A stretch of 64,000 nt of DNA from Cacajao melanocephalus (taxonomy: Eukaryota; Chordata; Mammalia; Primates; Pitheciidae). The notes below the pieces were generated by a model. That model saw only the letters and a list, made by a program, of their open reading frames with translations, was not told the DNA's origin and searched no databases. The translations under genes and the position numbers were made by a program. Every line of letters begins with the position of its first letter. Within the stretch, counting starts at the first letter, position 1. The DNA lies in NCBI GenBank assembly GCA_963573385.1, contig CAUYLG010038305.1:1-64000 (forward strand). The letters run 5' to 3'. Shown here one piece after another: positions 43,561 to 53,384 of this stretch.

Positions 43561-43625
43561 TGGCAGTACCTGAGAAGGGAGAGAATGGTGGTCTCCCTGG
43601 GGTGGGGGCAGGGAGACGGCGAGAA
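43370..43625 (+). other. Cluster of G-run motifs
   Basis: Several groups of GGG/GGGG runs occur within 250 bases: GGGACGGGGGTTGGGG near 43368, GGGGTGGGGATGGG near 43495, GGGGTGGGGGCAGGG near 43599. At least one group has four runs with short loops. Confidence 0.45.
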
Positions 43626-43845
43626 AGGAGAAAAGAGATGGGAGGTAGACTGGATGCAGGGATGAGAGAAGAGGTCGAGGCATGGGAACTCCATTTCTGG
43701 TCTGGACCATTGGACAGAAGGTGATGTCTTTCCCTGAAACAGAAAAATGGAAGCCAAGTGGCAGGCAAGGAGGAGGCATGGGAGGCATGTTTGTTGAGTG
43801 AATCAGACACAAATTTATCTGAACCGAGGATCAGACAAAGATGTG
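43561..43845. other. Unassigned sequence
   Basis: G-rich continuation of the previous region. No gene; minus-strand ORFs up to 198 codons extend into the adjacent L2 copies and so are not genes. Confidence 0.3.
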
Positions 43846-43849
43846 CCTG

Positions 43850-44505
43850 TACTCTGGTCTCCTCACAACCCCTCTCCCCAATTTCTTCTCCATCTTCCAG
43901 AGGGATCTCTCTAAAGTACAGATCTGACCTTGTTGCCCCTTGTGAAAACCCATAACTGACTCCAATGCTCCTACCATGAAATCTAAAACCTTCATCATGG
44001 CTTCTAGGATCCTGCATGATGTGGCCAAGCTCACCACTCAAGCCCTGATCTCAGGCCCTTTCCCCGTGCTCAGTAAACGGCAGCCTCGTGGGCCTGGTTC
44101 CATTGCCCCTCACCCCAAGCCCCTCCTGCCTCAGAGCCCTAGCAGGTGCTGTTCCCTCTGCTTTTCCTGCTTCCCTTTTCCCTTCCTTACCTGGTCAACT
44201 GCTGCTTATTCTTTAGATCTTGACTTTAAATTCATCATTAGGGAAGCCTTCCTTCACTCTCAGACCAGGTTACTTCCCTCCAGTAGAGCTCCATGTCCTT
44301 CCTCTCCTCCTCAGTCTCGAAAGGTGTAGTTAACCCAGTATTTGCAGAACTTCACATCCCTTCCACACCCCCATCCCCCTGCCACAGACTCCAGCTCCAA
44401 AGGGCAGCAACTGCATCTGTTTTATTCACCCCTGTAGCTTCAGTGCCTAGTGCAGTGCCTGGCACATAGTAAGTGCTCAACGAGTATTGGTTCATGGAGG
44501 AATGT
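43850..44505 (+). repeat. L2 LINE 3' end, long copy
   Basis: CCAGAGGGATCTCTCTAAAG, GGATCCTGCATGATGTGGCC, GTGCTGTTCCCTCTGCTTTT, GGGAAGCCTTCCTTCACTCT, GCAGTGCCTGGCACATAGTA, AGTGCTCAACGAGTATTGGT. One of the best-preserved L2 ends here. Confidence 0.92.
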
Positions 44506-45310
44506 AATATGAAACATATTTTGGATTGTTTGTATCACAATGACTATTCAGCAACAGCCAATTCCCAACATTAGTGAAGTCAGCTGACACCAAAATAGCA
44601 GAAGTATTCCACTTTAGATATAACTCTCTTTGGAGATGACTCCCAAGCCTGAGCCCCCAGCTGAGAATCTTTCCCTACTTCTAATCTGTGTCTTCTGCTG
44701 GCCCCTGGACATCTGTGCCTGGATGTCTGTGTTGAAAAATGCAGCAAAACACTTCTCTGTCTTTCATGTTTTGTCTTTGAGACATTCAAGCCCAAAGCTG
44801 GGCTGAGCCTGGTCTCCTCGGGACCCCTGACACCTGCCAGGGATGGCAAATCAGTGATCCTGCATCAACAGGCCCTCCTTCCAGTCTCTTCCATGGACTC
44901 TCATTTGGAAGGTGGGGTGCATGGCATAAAACGCAGATATGCCAAGGAGCAGGGAGTGGCCACGAGCCCTATGGACTCCTTGTGGGATTAGTTGGCATTC
45001 CATGAAAGGGTTTGAGGTCTGGGCCATCAGGTCAAAGCAGGGGAAAATGCAGAGTCTGCAGCTGGGGGGACAAACAGGTCAGCGGTCAGAGGCAGAGACG
45101 GAGCAGACATGCAAAGGCATGGGCTGAGAGTGCATTCATTTATTTCTTTATTATTTATGATCCTGCCTTCATCCAAGAGAGATGCAAGGTCACTTCCTAC
45201 AAAAACACTAGTAAAAGTCCACAGGGAGATTCAAGTAGATAGTAGGAGATCAGCAACGAGAGAGATGAAGGGGGAGAAAATAGCACTGGGCACGGAAGTG
45301 ACATCTCCTA
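44506..45310. other. Mostly unassigned, L2-like fragment
   Basis: 44625-44745 (ACTCCCAAGCCTGAGCCCCC, GCCCCTGGACATCTGTGCCT) resembles an internal sense L2 segment. The rest is unrecognised. Confidence 0.35.
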
Positions 45311-45314
45311 TTTG

Positions 45315-45455
45315 AACCATGCCTTACAGTTGGCCAGGCTCAGTCATGACAACCCTGACCTCATTTGATCCCTGCAGCCTCCTCTTTCTACAGATGGCCA
45401 GAGAGCCTCAGCCAGTTGCTCAGAACCATGATGCTGGCTAGTGGCAGGGTGTGGT
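45315..45455 (-). repeat. MIR SINE, antisense
   Basis: CTCATTTGATCCCTGCAGCC, TTCTACAGATGGCCAGAGAG, TGATGCTGGCTAGTGGCAGG follow the antisense MIR core. Confidence 0.6.
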
Positions 45456-45890
45456 GACTGTAACCCAAGGAGCAGAGTTGGATGGGGCTTTCCCAGGAGT
45501 GCCCTCTCCTCTCCATTTCCTTGATATTCCCTCCACCCCAAGCCCTGGCTGCAGGCCTTTAACCCTCCCTCTGCCTTGCAGAAATAGCTTGCATCCTTGT
45601 CCACCCCAAACACCTCATACAGTAGGACCAGTTTCATCTCCCCCAAGCATAGGACTGTGATCCCACAGGCTGGTTCAGAAACCCCCAATGGGGCTCTACC
45701 GCTGGCAGGAGAACACACACTCCATACACCAGCACACAAGGCTCTCTCTGCTCAGGCCTGACCTGGAAAATCAGCCTTGGGTCCTGTTCCTCTTCCTTTC
45801 CCACCAGATAGCAGCCGCAGTGGGATCTCACCCCATTTCAAATCCATGCTGTACTTACCAAGCTCTGGTACCTTTTCACCTGGACAGGAA
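45456..45890. other. Unassigned sequence
   Basis: No recognised repeat or exon. Overlapping ORFs on both strands. Confidence 0.3.
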
Positions 45891-45894
45891 ACAG

Positions 45895-46112
45895 AGCAAA
45901 GTGGTCAGGCACATGGAGCCTGCAGCCAGACTGTCTGGGTTCAAGCTACTTTAGCCATGCAACCTTGGACAAGTTCCTTCTCCTCTCTACTCCTCGGTTT
46001 CCTCATCTGTCAAATGGCCTGCCTTGTAGCTGCCTCTCTCATAGGATTGTGGTGAGGATTAAATGGGGAAGTAGCATACAGGAAGAGCCTAGGGTAGTGC
46101 CTGGCCCCAGTA
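45895..46112 (+). repeat. MIR SINE
   Basis: GCCTGCAGCCAGACTGTCTG, GGGTTCAAGCTACTTTAGCC, GGTTTCCTCATCTGTCAAAT, ATTGTGGTGAGGATTAAATG, GGTAGTGCCTGGCCCC: a near-complete sense MIR with good consensus match. Confidence 0.92.
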
Positions 46113-46121
46113 CATTCTGTT

Positions 46122-46480
46122 TGTGTGAACTTTTCTCCCCCAACCCCCAGGCCCTGTGAGTAATGTTCCCCTCCCTTTGTCCATGTGCTCTTCTTGTTCA
46201 ACTTCCACTTATGAGTGAGAACATGCAATGTTTGATTTTCTTTTCTTGTGTCAGTTTACTGGGAATAATGATTTCCAGTTTCATCCATGTCTCTGCAAAG
46301 GACGTGAACTTATCCTTTTTTATGGCTGCGTAGTATTCCGTGGTGTATATGTGCCAAATTTTCTTTATTCAGGCTATCATTTTTGGACATTTGGGTTGGT
46401 TCCAAGTCTTGACTATCGTGAACAGTGCCGCAATAAACATACGTGTGCATGTGTCTTATAATAGAATGATTTATAATCCT
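46122..46480 (-). mobile_element. L1PA/L1PB-type fragment, antisense
   Basis: Antisense L1 wording: TCCATGTGCTCTTCTTGTTC, CACTTATGAGTGAGAACATG, AGTATTCCGTGGTGTATATG, CATTTGGGTTGGTTCCAAGT, GTGCCGCAATAAACATACGT. Its 3' UTR end is missing. Confidence 0.88.
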
Positions 46481-46499
46481 TTATATAATTTGTAGTTTT

Positions 46500-46557
46500 A
46501 AAAAAATCCACAGGTATTCTGATGCCACTGGCCCAAAGACAATGTTTGAAAACCACT
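46500..46557 (+). repeat. MER5-type end
   Basis: GGTATTCTGATGCCACTGGC ... AATGTTTGAAAACCACTGG matches the terminal part of a MER5A-like hAT element. The Alu inserted next to its terminus. Confidence 0.6.
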
Positions 46558-46845
46558 GGGCATGTTGGCTCGCACTTTGGGAGGCCGAGGCTGGAGGATT
46601 ACTTGACCCAGGAGTTTGAGACCAGCCTAGATGATGTGATGAAACGCACTCCCTACAAAAAATACAAAAATTAGCCAGGTGTGGTGGCACGTACTTGTAG
46701 TACCAGCTACTTGGGAGACTGAGGTGGGAGGATCACTTAAGCCTGGGCATTTTGAAGCCGCAGCAAGCCAAGATCATGCCACGGCACTCCAACCTGGATG
46801 CCAGAGGGAGACCTTGTTCCCTTGAAAAACAAAAACAAAAAAAAT
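46557..46845 (+). mobile_element. AluJ SINE
   Basis: Sense Alu with J-type features (GAGGATTACTTGACCCAGGA, GCAAGCCAAGATCATGCCAC) and high divergence. The left start is shortened (GGGCATGTTGGCTCGCACTT), dropping part of the A/B box region. Tail AAAACAAAAACAAAAAAAA. Confidence 0.9.
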
Positions 46846-46854
46846 CACTTAAGA

Positions 46855-47015
46855 AATATGTCAAAGTAAGCTCTTAATTAAGGTTGATATCATTTTTTCT
46901 TTCCTTTTTTTCTTCCCCTTAATTAATTAGTTAATAGAGAGGATCACCTTGCTTAATTAGTGAAAAGTTCCCAATTATTTAATGGTTTGGAAGAATTACT
47001 GTGTGGCTGCCGTTA
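46855..47015. promoter_or_regulatory. Candidate homeobox-motif enhancer element
   Basis: Repeat-free and very rich in TAATTA/AATTAG wording: CTTAATTAATTAGTTAATAG, CTTGCTTAATTAGTGAAAAG, CCAATTATTTAATGGTTTGG. At least five ATTA cores fall within about 90 bases. Composition and motif spacing resemble developmental enhancers. Confidence 0.35.
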
Positions 47016-47199
47016 AGGGTGCCTGCTCCACTGGGCCAGGTGGACAGGGACACCTGGCAAGGCCCTCCAAAGACTCTTCTCCCCACGAGGGGTGAGTGTC
47101 CAGGTGCCAGGGGGTTTAGGAGACAAGAGCATCTTGAAACAATATTTTCCTCTTTTTAGGAATTGAAGTCTTCTTGGCACAGTTTGTTTTGACATTACG

Positions 47200-47490
47200 T
47201 ATTTGTTCAAAAAACTCATTTGTTCTACAAGCACCGAGCATCCCTTACGCACCAGGCTGAGTGAGGCACTGGGGACTCCAAGATTACAAACCAGACGACA
47301 CACACTCAATCCTGGCCCCACAGTCTAGTGGGGGCGGCAGATCCCTGTAAAGGAGTCTCAAAGTGAAAGCATAGGATCCTGCTGGAACAGGGGAGAAGCC
47401 AGGCCTTGTGGGATTCCAGAGGAGGGGAGGTTGGACTGGGCCTGGAGCGCTTTTGGGAAGTCTCACAGAGGGGGTGATATTTGAGGGGCT
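47200..47490 (-). repeat. L2 LINE, antisense
   Basis: ACAAGCACCGAGCATCCCTT, CACTGGGGACTCCAAGATTA, CCCCACAGTCTAGTGGGGGC, and GAAGTCTCACAGAGGGGGTG, TGATATTTGAGG. The standard antisense order. Confidence 0.7.
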
Positions 47491-47491
47491 G

Positions 47492-47705
47492 CATAGCACA
47501 GTGGTGACACGAATGGCTACTGGAGTCAGGGCGACTGGCTTCAAATCCCAGCATCTCCATTCACTGGCTGTGCATCATAAAGCAAGTCTCTCAACCTCTC
47601 TGTTCCTGCATTTCCTCCCCGGTAAAATAGTGGTAAAGTTGTCATGAGGGTTAGATGAACTCACCTATATAAAACACTTAGAGCAGTGTCTAGAACATAG
47701 AAAAA
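47492..47705 (+). repeat. MIR SINE
   Basis: GCACAGTGGTGACACGAATG, GCGACTGGCTTCAAATCCCA, GCATTTCCTCCCCGGTAAAA, and CTTAGAGCAGTGTCTAGAAC: near full-length. Confidence 0.88.
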
Positions 47706-48800
47706 AATTTAAAGCATATACATGTATATAAAGCGTATATATCAAAAAGCATATATGTGTATGTATACATATATTATTTTTATTTTGAGAATGCATGAGC
47801 GCTTGCCATGCAGGGAGAAGAAAGGCCTTCTGAGCAGTAGAAGATCAGGTGGAAAGGGACTGAGGTGGGAAAGAACAGGAGGCGGTGAGTAGTTGGGTGT
47901 GACTGGTAGCAGGCTACATCCAGGGACAAGGATGAAGGCATCTCCATGGACGGTGCTACAAGGGTCTCCCTCCTAGTTCTTGTCCATGTTGTCACTTACT
48001 GTGGGCCACTTGAGCACAAACGAACCCGATTTGATGGCAGTCTGAATGCAAATCACTCCATTTGATAAGGCTGTGGTCACTTACCACTAACCTGAGTCCC
48101 TGAGCTCCCACCACAATGAAGCACCCCCCACCCCCTGCCCCCAAAAGGACTTTGTATCAAACAGAGGCCTTTTCACACCATCATCTCATCTAAGCCAGTC
48201 AAGCAGGCTCTAGATCAGCCTGCCTGGTGTGAACACAGTGGGAAGTGGATGTTTGCTCTGCTTTTGGCTGTATAGACCTTCTGCCCACCCTCCTGTCTTT
48301 GGACATCTTCCAGGCCCATGTATTCTGCGTCCTCAGGGAGAACCCAGAACTCTCACCGTACCAGCCACCCTTGCACCCCCGTTGCCGGAGGTGACCTGGG
48401 TTTCATCAGGCAGGCTCACTTGTTGGGACGGTCTCTAGGAGTGAGAAAATTGGGAAAGAAGGTTCCTTTGGAGTCCATTTTGCTTCTGATGGTGAAGCCT
48501 GCTGGCTCTGGTGGGTGGCAAGGCTATAAGGTGGAATTCCCAAGGCAGAAGTGGCATCAGTGCTGGAGCCAAGAGCAGCTGCACAAAAGGCCAGTTCCCA
48601 GTGGAGGTGACTTTCCCAGTGGAGGTGGCTTCCCCAGTGGAGGTGGCTTCCCCATTGGGCCCACTCTGCGCTATGGTTTCCAAAGCTCAGAATCAAGCTG
48701 GGTCCTCTGGCCACTCGTCACTCTCTCAAAGACTTTTTTTGTTTTCCTGCTTAAACATCTATAGTCAGCTGCTGTTGGTTGCAACTAAAAGCCCTCTTGA
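47706..48800. other. Mostly unassigned, with AT tract and small minisatellite
   Basis: 47710-47782 is AT-rich with repeated GCATATA/GCGTATATAT wording. The interval 48595-48655 is an 18-bp minisatellite (listed separately). No exon recognised in the remainder. Confidence 0.35.
48595..48655 (+). repeat. 18-bp minisatellite, about 3.5 units
   Basis: Units TTCCCAGTGGAGGTGACT, TTCCCAGTGGAGGTGGCT and TCCCCAGTGGAGGTGGCT follow head to tail, then a partial fourth. The 18-bp period keeps frame, so the overlapping ORF reads a six-residue repeat (FPVEVA-like). This is composition, not evidence for a protein. Confidence 0.95.
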
Positions 48801-48802
48801 AA

Positions 48803-49110
48803 TGCAGCTCTGCCACTTACCAGCTGTGTGTGCTTGGGCAAGTTACTGAACTGTTCTGTGCCTCAGATCTCTCCTTTGTAAATGAGACAATAACATTAAC
48901 TACCTTGCAGTCTTGCTATAAAGACTCAGTGAGACACTTTGCACATTCCCCAGCACTTGTATTAAGCCTTCAATAAATATTAGGTATTTTCGCTAAGTCT
49001 GAGAGGGGAAGGAAAATACTCTTAGCTAAAGAGACACAGAGAAGTGAAGTGACTTACTTGAAAGCCATAAAGTGAGCAAGAGGAAGGTCTTTGGCCTCCA
49101 AATCCCAGAT
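48803..49110. repeat. MIR pair
   Basis: 48803-48990 is a sense MIR (CTCTGCCACTTACCAGCTGT, GCTTGGGCAAGTTACTGAAC, CTTCAATAAATATTAGG). 49010-49110 (GACACAGAGAAGTGAAGTGA) is a probable short antisense MIR. Confidence 0.75.
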
Positions 49111-49179
49111 TCTTTCCACTCTCCTGCAGCTGCCTCGTCATGTGCATATAGATGTGTGTGCGTGCACGTCCTTTATTGC

Positions 49180-49520
49180 ATAAAGCCACTGTATTATGTG
49201 TGCTGTCAGATATTCTATTAAAAAGCAAAGTGGAAAAAACAGTGAGCAGTCTTCCTCTGCCTGTGCTTCCACTGATTACAAAATTAAATTAAGCTTTGTG
49301 GCTTGCTGCTGCTGTTTGATGGGGAATACAATGAATTGCTCTTTGCCTCCCTGTAAGAAGTCCCAGAGAACAGTGCTGGGGAGCTCAGCTCAAGACAGTA
49401 TTTCTTCCTCCCAATGCCCGGGGGGCAGAGCCTTCCTCTCTCCAGAAATGTTAAGCCCCTGAATCGGGCTGCCTTTTTATTAGGTTAATAAAACACCAGG
49501 CCCATCAAGTCTCAGGCTCG
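49180..49520. promoter_or_regulatory. Candidate conserved non-coding element
   Basis: Repeat-free: GATTACAAAATTAAATTAAG, CTTGCTGCTGCTGTTTGATG, and TTTTTATTAGGTTAATAAAA, then GGCCCATCAAGTCTCAGGCT. AT-rich homeodomain-type words alternate with GC-rich ones, as in known enhancers. Inference from texture only. Confidence 0.3.
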
Positions 49521-49868
49521 TAAAGGTCAGTGAGTCACGTCTGAGTGCAGGGGAGAGGTAGTGGGGCAGCGGCCTGCTCCCTAGAGCCAGTGGGAGGGAA
49601 GACGCTCTCCCTCCAGGCCAGCATTGACTCTGGGATTAAGATCAAAGATGCATTCAGGGTGGTGAAGGCAAGATGGACAGGAGTCCCCATGTGCCCCTCT
49701 GGCCTCATAGGCCTCAGCCACACAGGGTTCCCAGGGGAGAGTCAGGATGGGAGACAGTGGAGGGAAGTCAAAGCTGGCAGGAGAATAGGCCCTGCATCTG
49801 AAAGGCAGCAAGCAGGCAGGCAGATAAGCAGGAGAGTTAAACCAGAGCGTCAGCATTCAGAGAGACTT
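49521..49868. other. Unassigned sequence
   Basis: No recognised feature. A 123-codon plus-strand ORF (49545-49916) extends into a MIR remnant. Confidence 0.3.
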
Positions 49869-49869
49869 T

Positions 49870-49950
49870 GGTGTTACATAGCATGGTGGATAGGGGCAGA
49901 ATCTTGGAGTCACTGAGTTTTAGGTTCAAAGCCTATCTCGGCATCTGCTT
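49870..49950 (+). repeat. MIR SINE fragment
   Basis: GCATGGTGGATAGGGGCAGA, TTGGAGTCACTGAGTTTTAG, GTTCAAAGCCTATCTCGGCA: the MIR 5' half only. Confidence 0.6.
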
Positions 49951-49979
49951 TTGCCCTCCTTCAATTTGTTCTTGCCGAT

Positions 49980-50475
49980 TTGGTTACTCATTGCTATGTA
50001 ACAAGCCACCTCAAAAGGCAGTGGCTTAAAACAACAGTTGTTTTGCCTTCAAGAGTCTGTGGATTGACTGGGCTCAGCTGGTTGGTTCTTCTGCTCCATG
50101 TAGTGTTGACAGGGCTGCAGTCATCTGAGGCTCCTAGCTGCCCACTGGTGCTGGCTGGAAGTTGGAAACTCAACTGAAGCTATTGCCAGGACAGCCTGAG
50201 TTCTTTATATGCCTATCCATGTAGCTCTGGGCTTCTTGCAGCTGGGCAGCTGGGTGTCAGTGGGGGGCATTCTAAACTTTGGGTGCTATTGTCCTAAGTG
50301 ATGAACATGGAAGCTGCAGATCTCTGAAGGTCCAGTTGTGAAAATTGCACAGCATTACCGCTGCTGCATTCTATTGGTCAAAATAGATCAAGGGCCAGAT
50401 TCCAGGGGAAAGGAACTAGATTCTGCCTATTAATGGGGGGAGCCAAATACTATTGTCAACCTTTAATTTATTCCC
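49980..50475 (+). repeat. Old LTR-like/dispersed repeat, family unresolved
   Basis: Starts ACTCATTGCTATGTAACAAG, CCACCTCAAAAGGCAGTGGC, TTAAAACAACAG, CTGGGCTCAGCTGG, and ends with CATTCTATTGGTCAAAATAG. This wording belongs to a common ancient mammalian repeat whose name I cannot fix by eye. Its right 170 bases recur at 54172-54348. Confidence 0.65.
50302..50472 (+). repeat. Duplicated segment, copy A
   Basis: Shares GGAAGCTGCAGATCTCTGA, TCCAGTTGTGAAAAT, TTGGTCAAAATAGATCAAG, CAGATTCCAGGGGAAAG and GATTCTGCCTATT with copy B at 54172-54348. Identity is roughly 85% by eye, about 3.87 kb apart, same orientation. Confidence 0.85.
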
Positions 50476-50484
50476 CCTCCCCAA

Positions 50485-51110
50485 CCCACACAGTGATCTC
50501 CTTAACATGTAGATAGGATCACATCATTACGTTCTTCTCCCTCATTGGCTTCCCTTTGCCCTTGTGATAATTCCAAACTCCTTTGCCCTAGTGGCCTCCA
50601 GGGCTCTGACCCCTGCCTGACCCTCTAGGCCTCATCACATGCTACTCACCACCTTGTTTGCTGTATGCTAGCCCCACTGGCCTCCCTGCAGTTACTCCAT
50701 CATGTCAAACTCTTCCCATCTCAGGACCTCTGCATTTTCTTTTCACTCTACCTGGAATGGCCACTTCCTGCTTGAATAGCTCTTTCTCATTCTTCAGGTG
50801 TCAGAAATGATACCAGGTAACCTTCTTTTTTATTTAGTTAGTCAGCAGATATTTACTGTGTGCCTTCTATGGGCTAGGCACCAATCTAGCCCCATTAAAA
50901 GCAGATCTCTTATTGTTCTCTACTTTTAGCATCCTCCCTCATTTTTGCTTTAATTAAAGCATGTCACGATCTTGTTTTATTTATTTTCCTGTTCGGTGTC
51001 TATATTCCACACCAGAATGAAGGCAAAGTCTGTGGGGCTCACCATGATTTCCCTGAGCACAGAGTGCAACACAGAAGATGTGTTTGGCATGTGAGGGTTT
51101 AATAAGTGAA
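50485..51110 (+). repeat. L2 LINE 3' end with nested antisense L2 end
   Basis: CCTTGTGATAATTCCAAACT, ATGCTACTCACCACCTTGTT, CTCTACCTGGAATGGCCACT, TCTATATTCCACACCAGAAT, GGCATGTGAGGGTTTAATAA. A short antisense L2 end (TTAGTCAGCAGATATTTACT ... GGGCTAGGCACC) interrupts it at about 50835-50890. Confidence 0.8.
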
Positions 51111-51111
51111 T

Positions 51112-51330
51112 ACCACTTACTTAGTCTTGTGACCCTGCCCAAGTGACTTCGCCTCTTTTAGCGTCAATTTCTCCATTTGTAATGTGGGGTCCTAGAGAAT
51201 GTACCTCATAAGACAGTTGTGAGGATGAAGATAAGAGAATGCAAATAAAACGTCATTTGTCATATAGCAAGTCCTCCACAAAACATTCCCTAATACTGTT
51301 GCAATTATCATGATTATTTATTAAAGCCAG
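51112..51330 (+). repeat. MIR SINE
   Basis: CACTTACTTAGTCTTGTGAC, CCCAAGTGACTTCGCCTCTT, TCCATTTGTAATGTGGGGTC, CAGTTGTGAGGATGAAGATA: sense MIR. Confidence 0.82.
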
Positions 51331-51349
51331 ATTTGGTCTCTGCTGTGGG

Positions 51350-51465
51350 AAATGCTAGACTGTGAGTTTCCTGAGAGTGGGGAACCATGCTGCCTGCTCC
51401 TCAGACATGTCTTGACCACCTGACGTCGTGTGGTGCTCAGTTAATATTTATTAAACAAATGAATG
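51350..51465 (+). repeat. L2 LINE 3' end
   Basis: ACTGTGAGTTTCCTGAGAGT, ATGTCTTGACCACCTGACG, CAGTTAATATTTATTAAACA, AATGAATGCC: the terminal L2 stretch. Confidence 0.7.
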
Positions 51466-51725
51466 CCGAATGGTCCGTGTTGGCTCCAGCTCCTGTCCTA
51501 CAGCATTGAGTACTTCTGGCCAAAGTCTTACATCATTGTCATCCTTTCACATTGGCTAATCTCTAAAGTAGTTAAAACTGTAGAAAAGTCCTCTGGCAAC
51601 AGATGCCCTGTCCCCTGTGTGGTTGTTGGGTTGCTATGTGGCTTAGTCAATACATCACTGAACCTTCAGAAGGAGGGGTTGGAAACGCGCTGTGTGTGTT
51701 TTATCTTGTTCCGAGTTGTCAGAAA
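51466..51725. other. Unassigned sequence
   Basis: No repeat or exon recognised in these 260 bases. Confidence 0.3.
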
Positions 51726-51727
51726 AA

Positions 51728-52085
51728 GGACAATAATCATCATTTACTGGGTGCTTACTGTGTGCCAAGTACTGTCACTGCTTTTTTTTTTTTTTTGAGA
51801 TGGGGTCTCTCTCTGCCGCCCAGGCTGGAGGGCGGTGACACAATCTTGGCTTGCTGCAGCCTTGACCTTCTGGGGTCAAGTGATCTTCCTGCTTCAGCCT
51901 CCCGAGGAGCTGGGACTATTGGCATGAGGCACTGTGCCCAGCTTTGTCACTGCTTTGTCTATATCATTTAAACAGGCCCATAAGCTATTGTCCTGATTGA
52001 GGCTCAGAGAGGTTAAGTCACTTGCCCAAGGTCCAACAGTTAGGATCTGTTCAATTCTCTCGTCTGCTATATTATGCCACATTCC
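51728..52085 (-). repeat. MIR SINE, antisense, split by a free left Alu monomer
   Basis: ACAATAATCATCATTTACTG, GTGCTTACTGTGTGCCAAGT before the insertion; GTCCTGATTGAGGCTCAGAG, GGTTAAGTCACTTGCCCAAG after it. Confidence 0.88.
51773..51956 (-). mobile_element. Free left Alu monomer (FLAM-type) with perfect target-site duplication
   Basis: A 16-base T tract is followed by GAGATGGGGTCTCTCTCTGC and a single antisense left-arm monomer ending ATGAGGCACTGTGCCCAGC. There is no right arm. TGTCACTGCTTT at 51773-51784 and 51945-51956 is a perfect 12-bp target-site duplication. Its high divergence and monomer form suit an early primate Alu precursor. Confidence 0.92.
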
Positions 52086-52089
52086 TAGC

Positions 52090-53384
52090 CCCCAGTCTGG
52101 TCCTCCTGAAACATTCCCACAGCCTCTTAAACACCTCTGTTATCACCCTTTGCCTGTTGCTATAGGGAGGGCCAGCTTTTTGGGCCTATAGCCTGCGTAG
52201 TCGCACTCAGAGTCCCACACTCAGAAGGTCCCCATGCTTGGTTGAATGCTCTGCTGTTGCCATCATGAAATTCTTAATACTTTTTGAGTAATGGACCCCA
52301 CAGTTTCATTTTGCACTGTGCCTACTCTTCCTCAAGTAGGACCGGTCCTCTGGGTGAAATGGCCTACGAAGATACTCCTGGCCAGAGTACCTGCCCACCT
52401 CCCCAGGCCCACCTGGTTTGCTGCTGGTCCTCAGAGGTGGCAGGGATGTTTGCCCACCCAGAGAGAAGGAGACGCTGAACCTGAAAACCTCTCATCCATT
52501 CCTCTGACCTGGCCCAGCCGGAGGCTTGCTCTCTTCCTTGGTTGGCATGCCAGCCTCGGGCTCTAAGACTGCTACCTCCTCCTCCATCGTGCGCGTGTGT
52601 AAATGTTAAGTGCTGCAGAGGGCAAACACATTCAGGAAGCCGGGGCTGCCTTTCCATTTACCTTCCCCTCCGGTCAGAGATCAGTGAGCCCAGGAGACTA
52701 GATGCAAATTTCAGCCACACCAAGGAGGGATGCCTGGGGTGCTCCGGAGGCTTTGGCAGCAGGGAGGAGGAGCCGGGGACAGACTTCATCATTTTGGAAG
52801 CAGAAGGGAACTCTGTCAGGGCTGACTCTGTGGCAGGATGAGGTTTGGAGCAAGCACTTCAATCCAGGGACCCTTTACCAAATTCTACAGAGCACCTACA
52901 AATGAGATGTCCTTTTATTGGGCGCCAGGACAATTTCCCCCATGCACACAGGGCTCACGCTTTCACTCATGTGAACTCAGCTGGGCTTCACCGGCATTCT
53001 TCAGGGCTGTCACGTTCCACTGGGCGGAGGGAGAAACTGAGGCTCCAAGGGTTGGAAGTGGCTCCTTCTTCAATGCTCTTTGTACCTTACCATGGGCATC
53101 CACCCCTGAATGACAATAGGCCTGGGGAGAAAGAATTGAGATAAATGCCTGATAATTGATGATTTGGGTTAACAAGTGGCCCGTCTCAGTACCAAGCTGT
53201 GCTTTCAGGGCATAAATATTCTAGACTGCTCCTCTAGAGTTGGGGAGACTATTGGGGGTGAAGAGAGAACATAATAGATGGGAAAGTGCCTGGTGGACTG
53301 TAAGTGCTTTATACATAGGAGGATGTGTTATTCCTGAGAACAGCCAGTTCCCAGCAAACAACACTTAAAGGTCAGTGTGGAAGG
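52090..53384. other. Unassigned sequence
   Basis: No exon or clear repeat. A MIR-like scrap (GAGAAACTGAGGCTCCAAGG, near 53030) and one near 53275 (GGAAAGTGCCTGGTGGACTG) are too short for firm calls. ORFs up to 99 codons on both strands have no known motif. Confidence 0.35.

Noticed and set aside
43445..44041. 198-codon minus-strand ORF
   Set aside because: It lies across G-rich DNA and an L2 copy and is a product of low stop density in GC-rich sequence.
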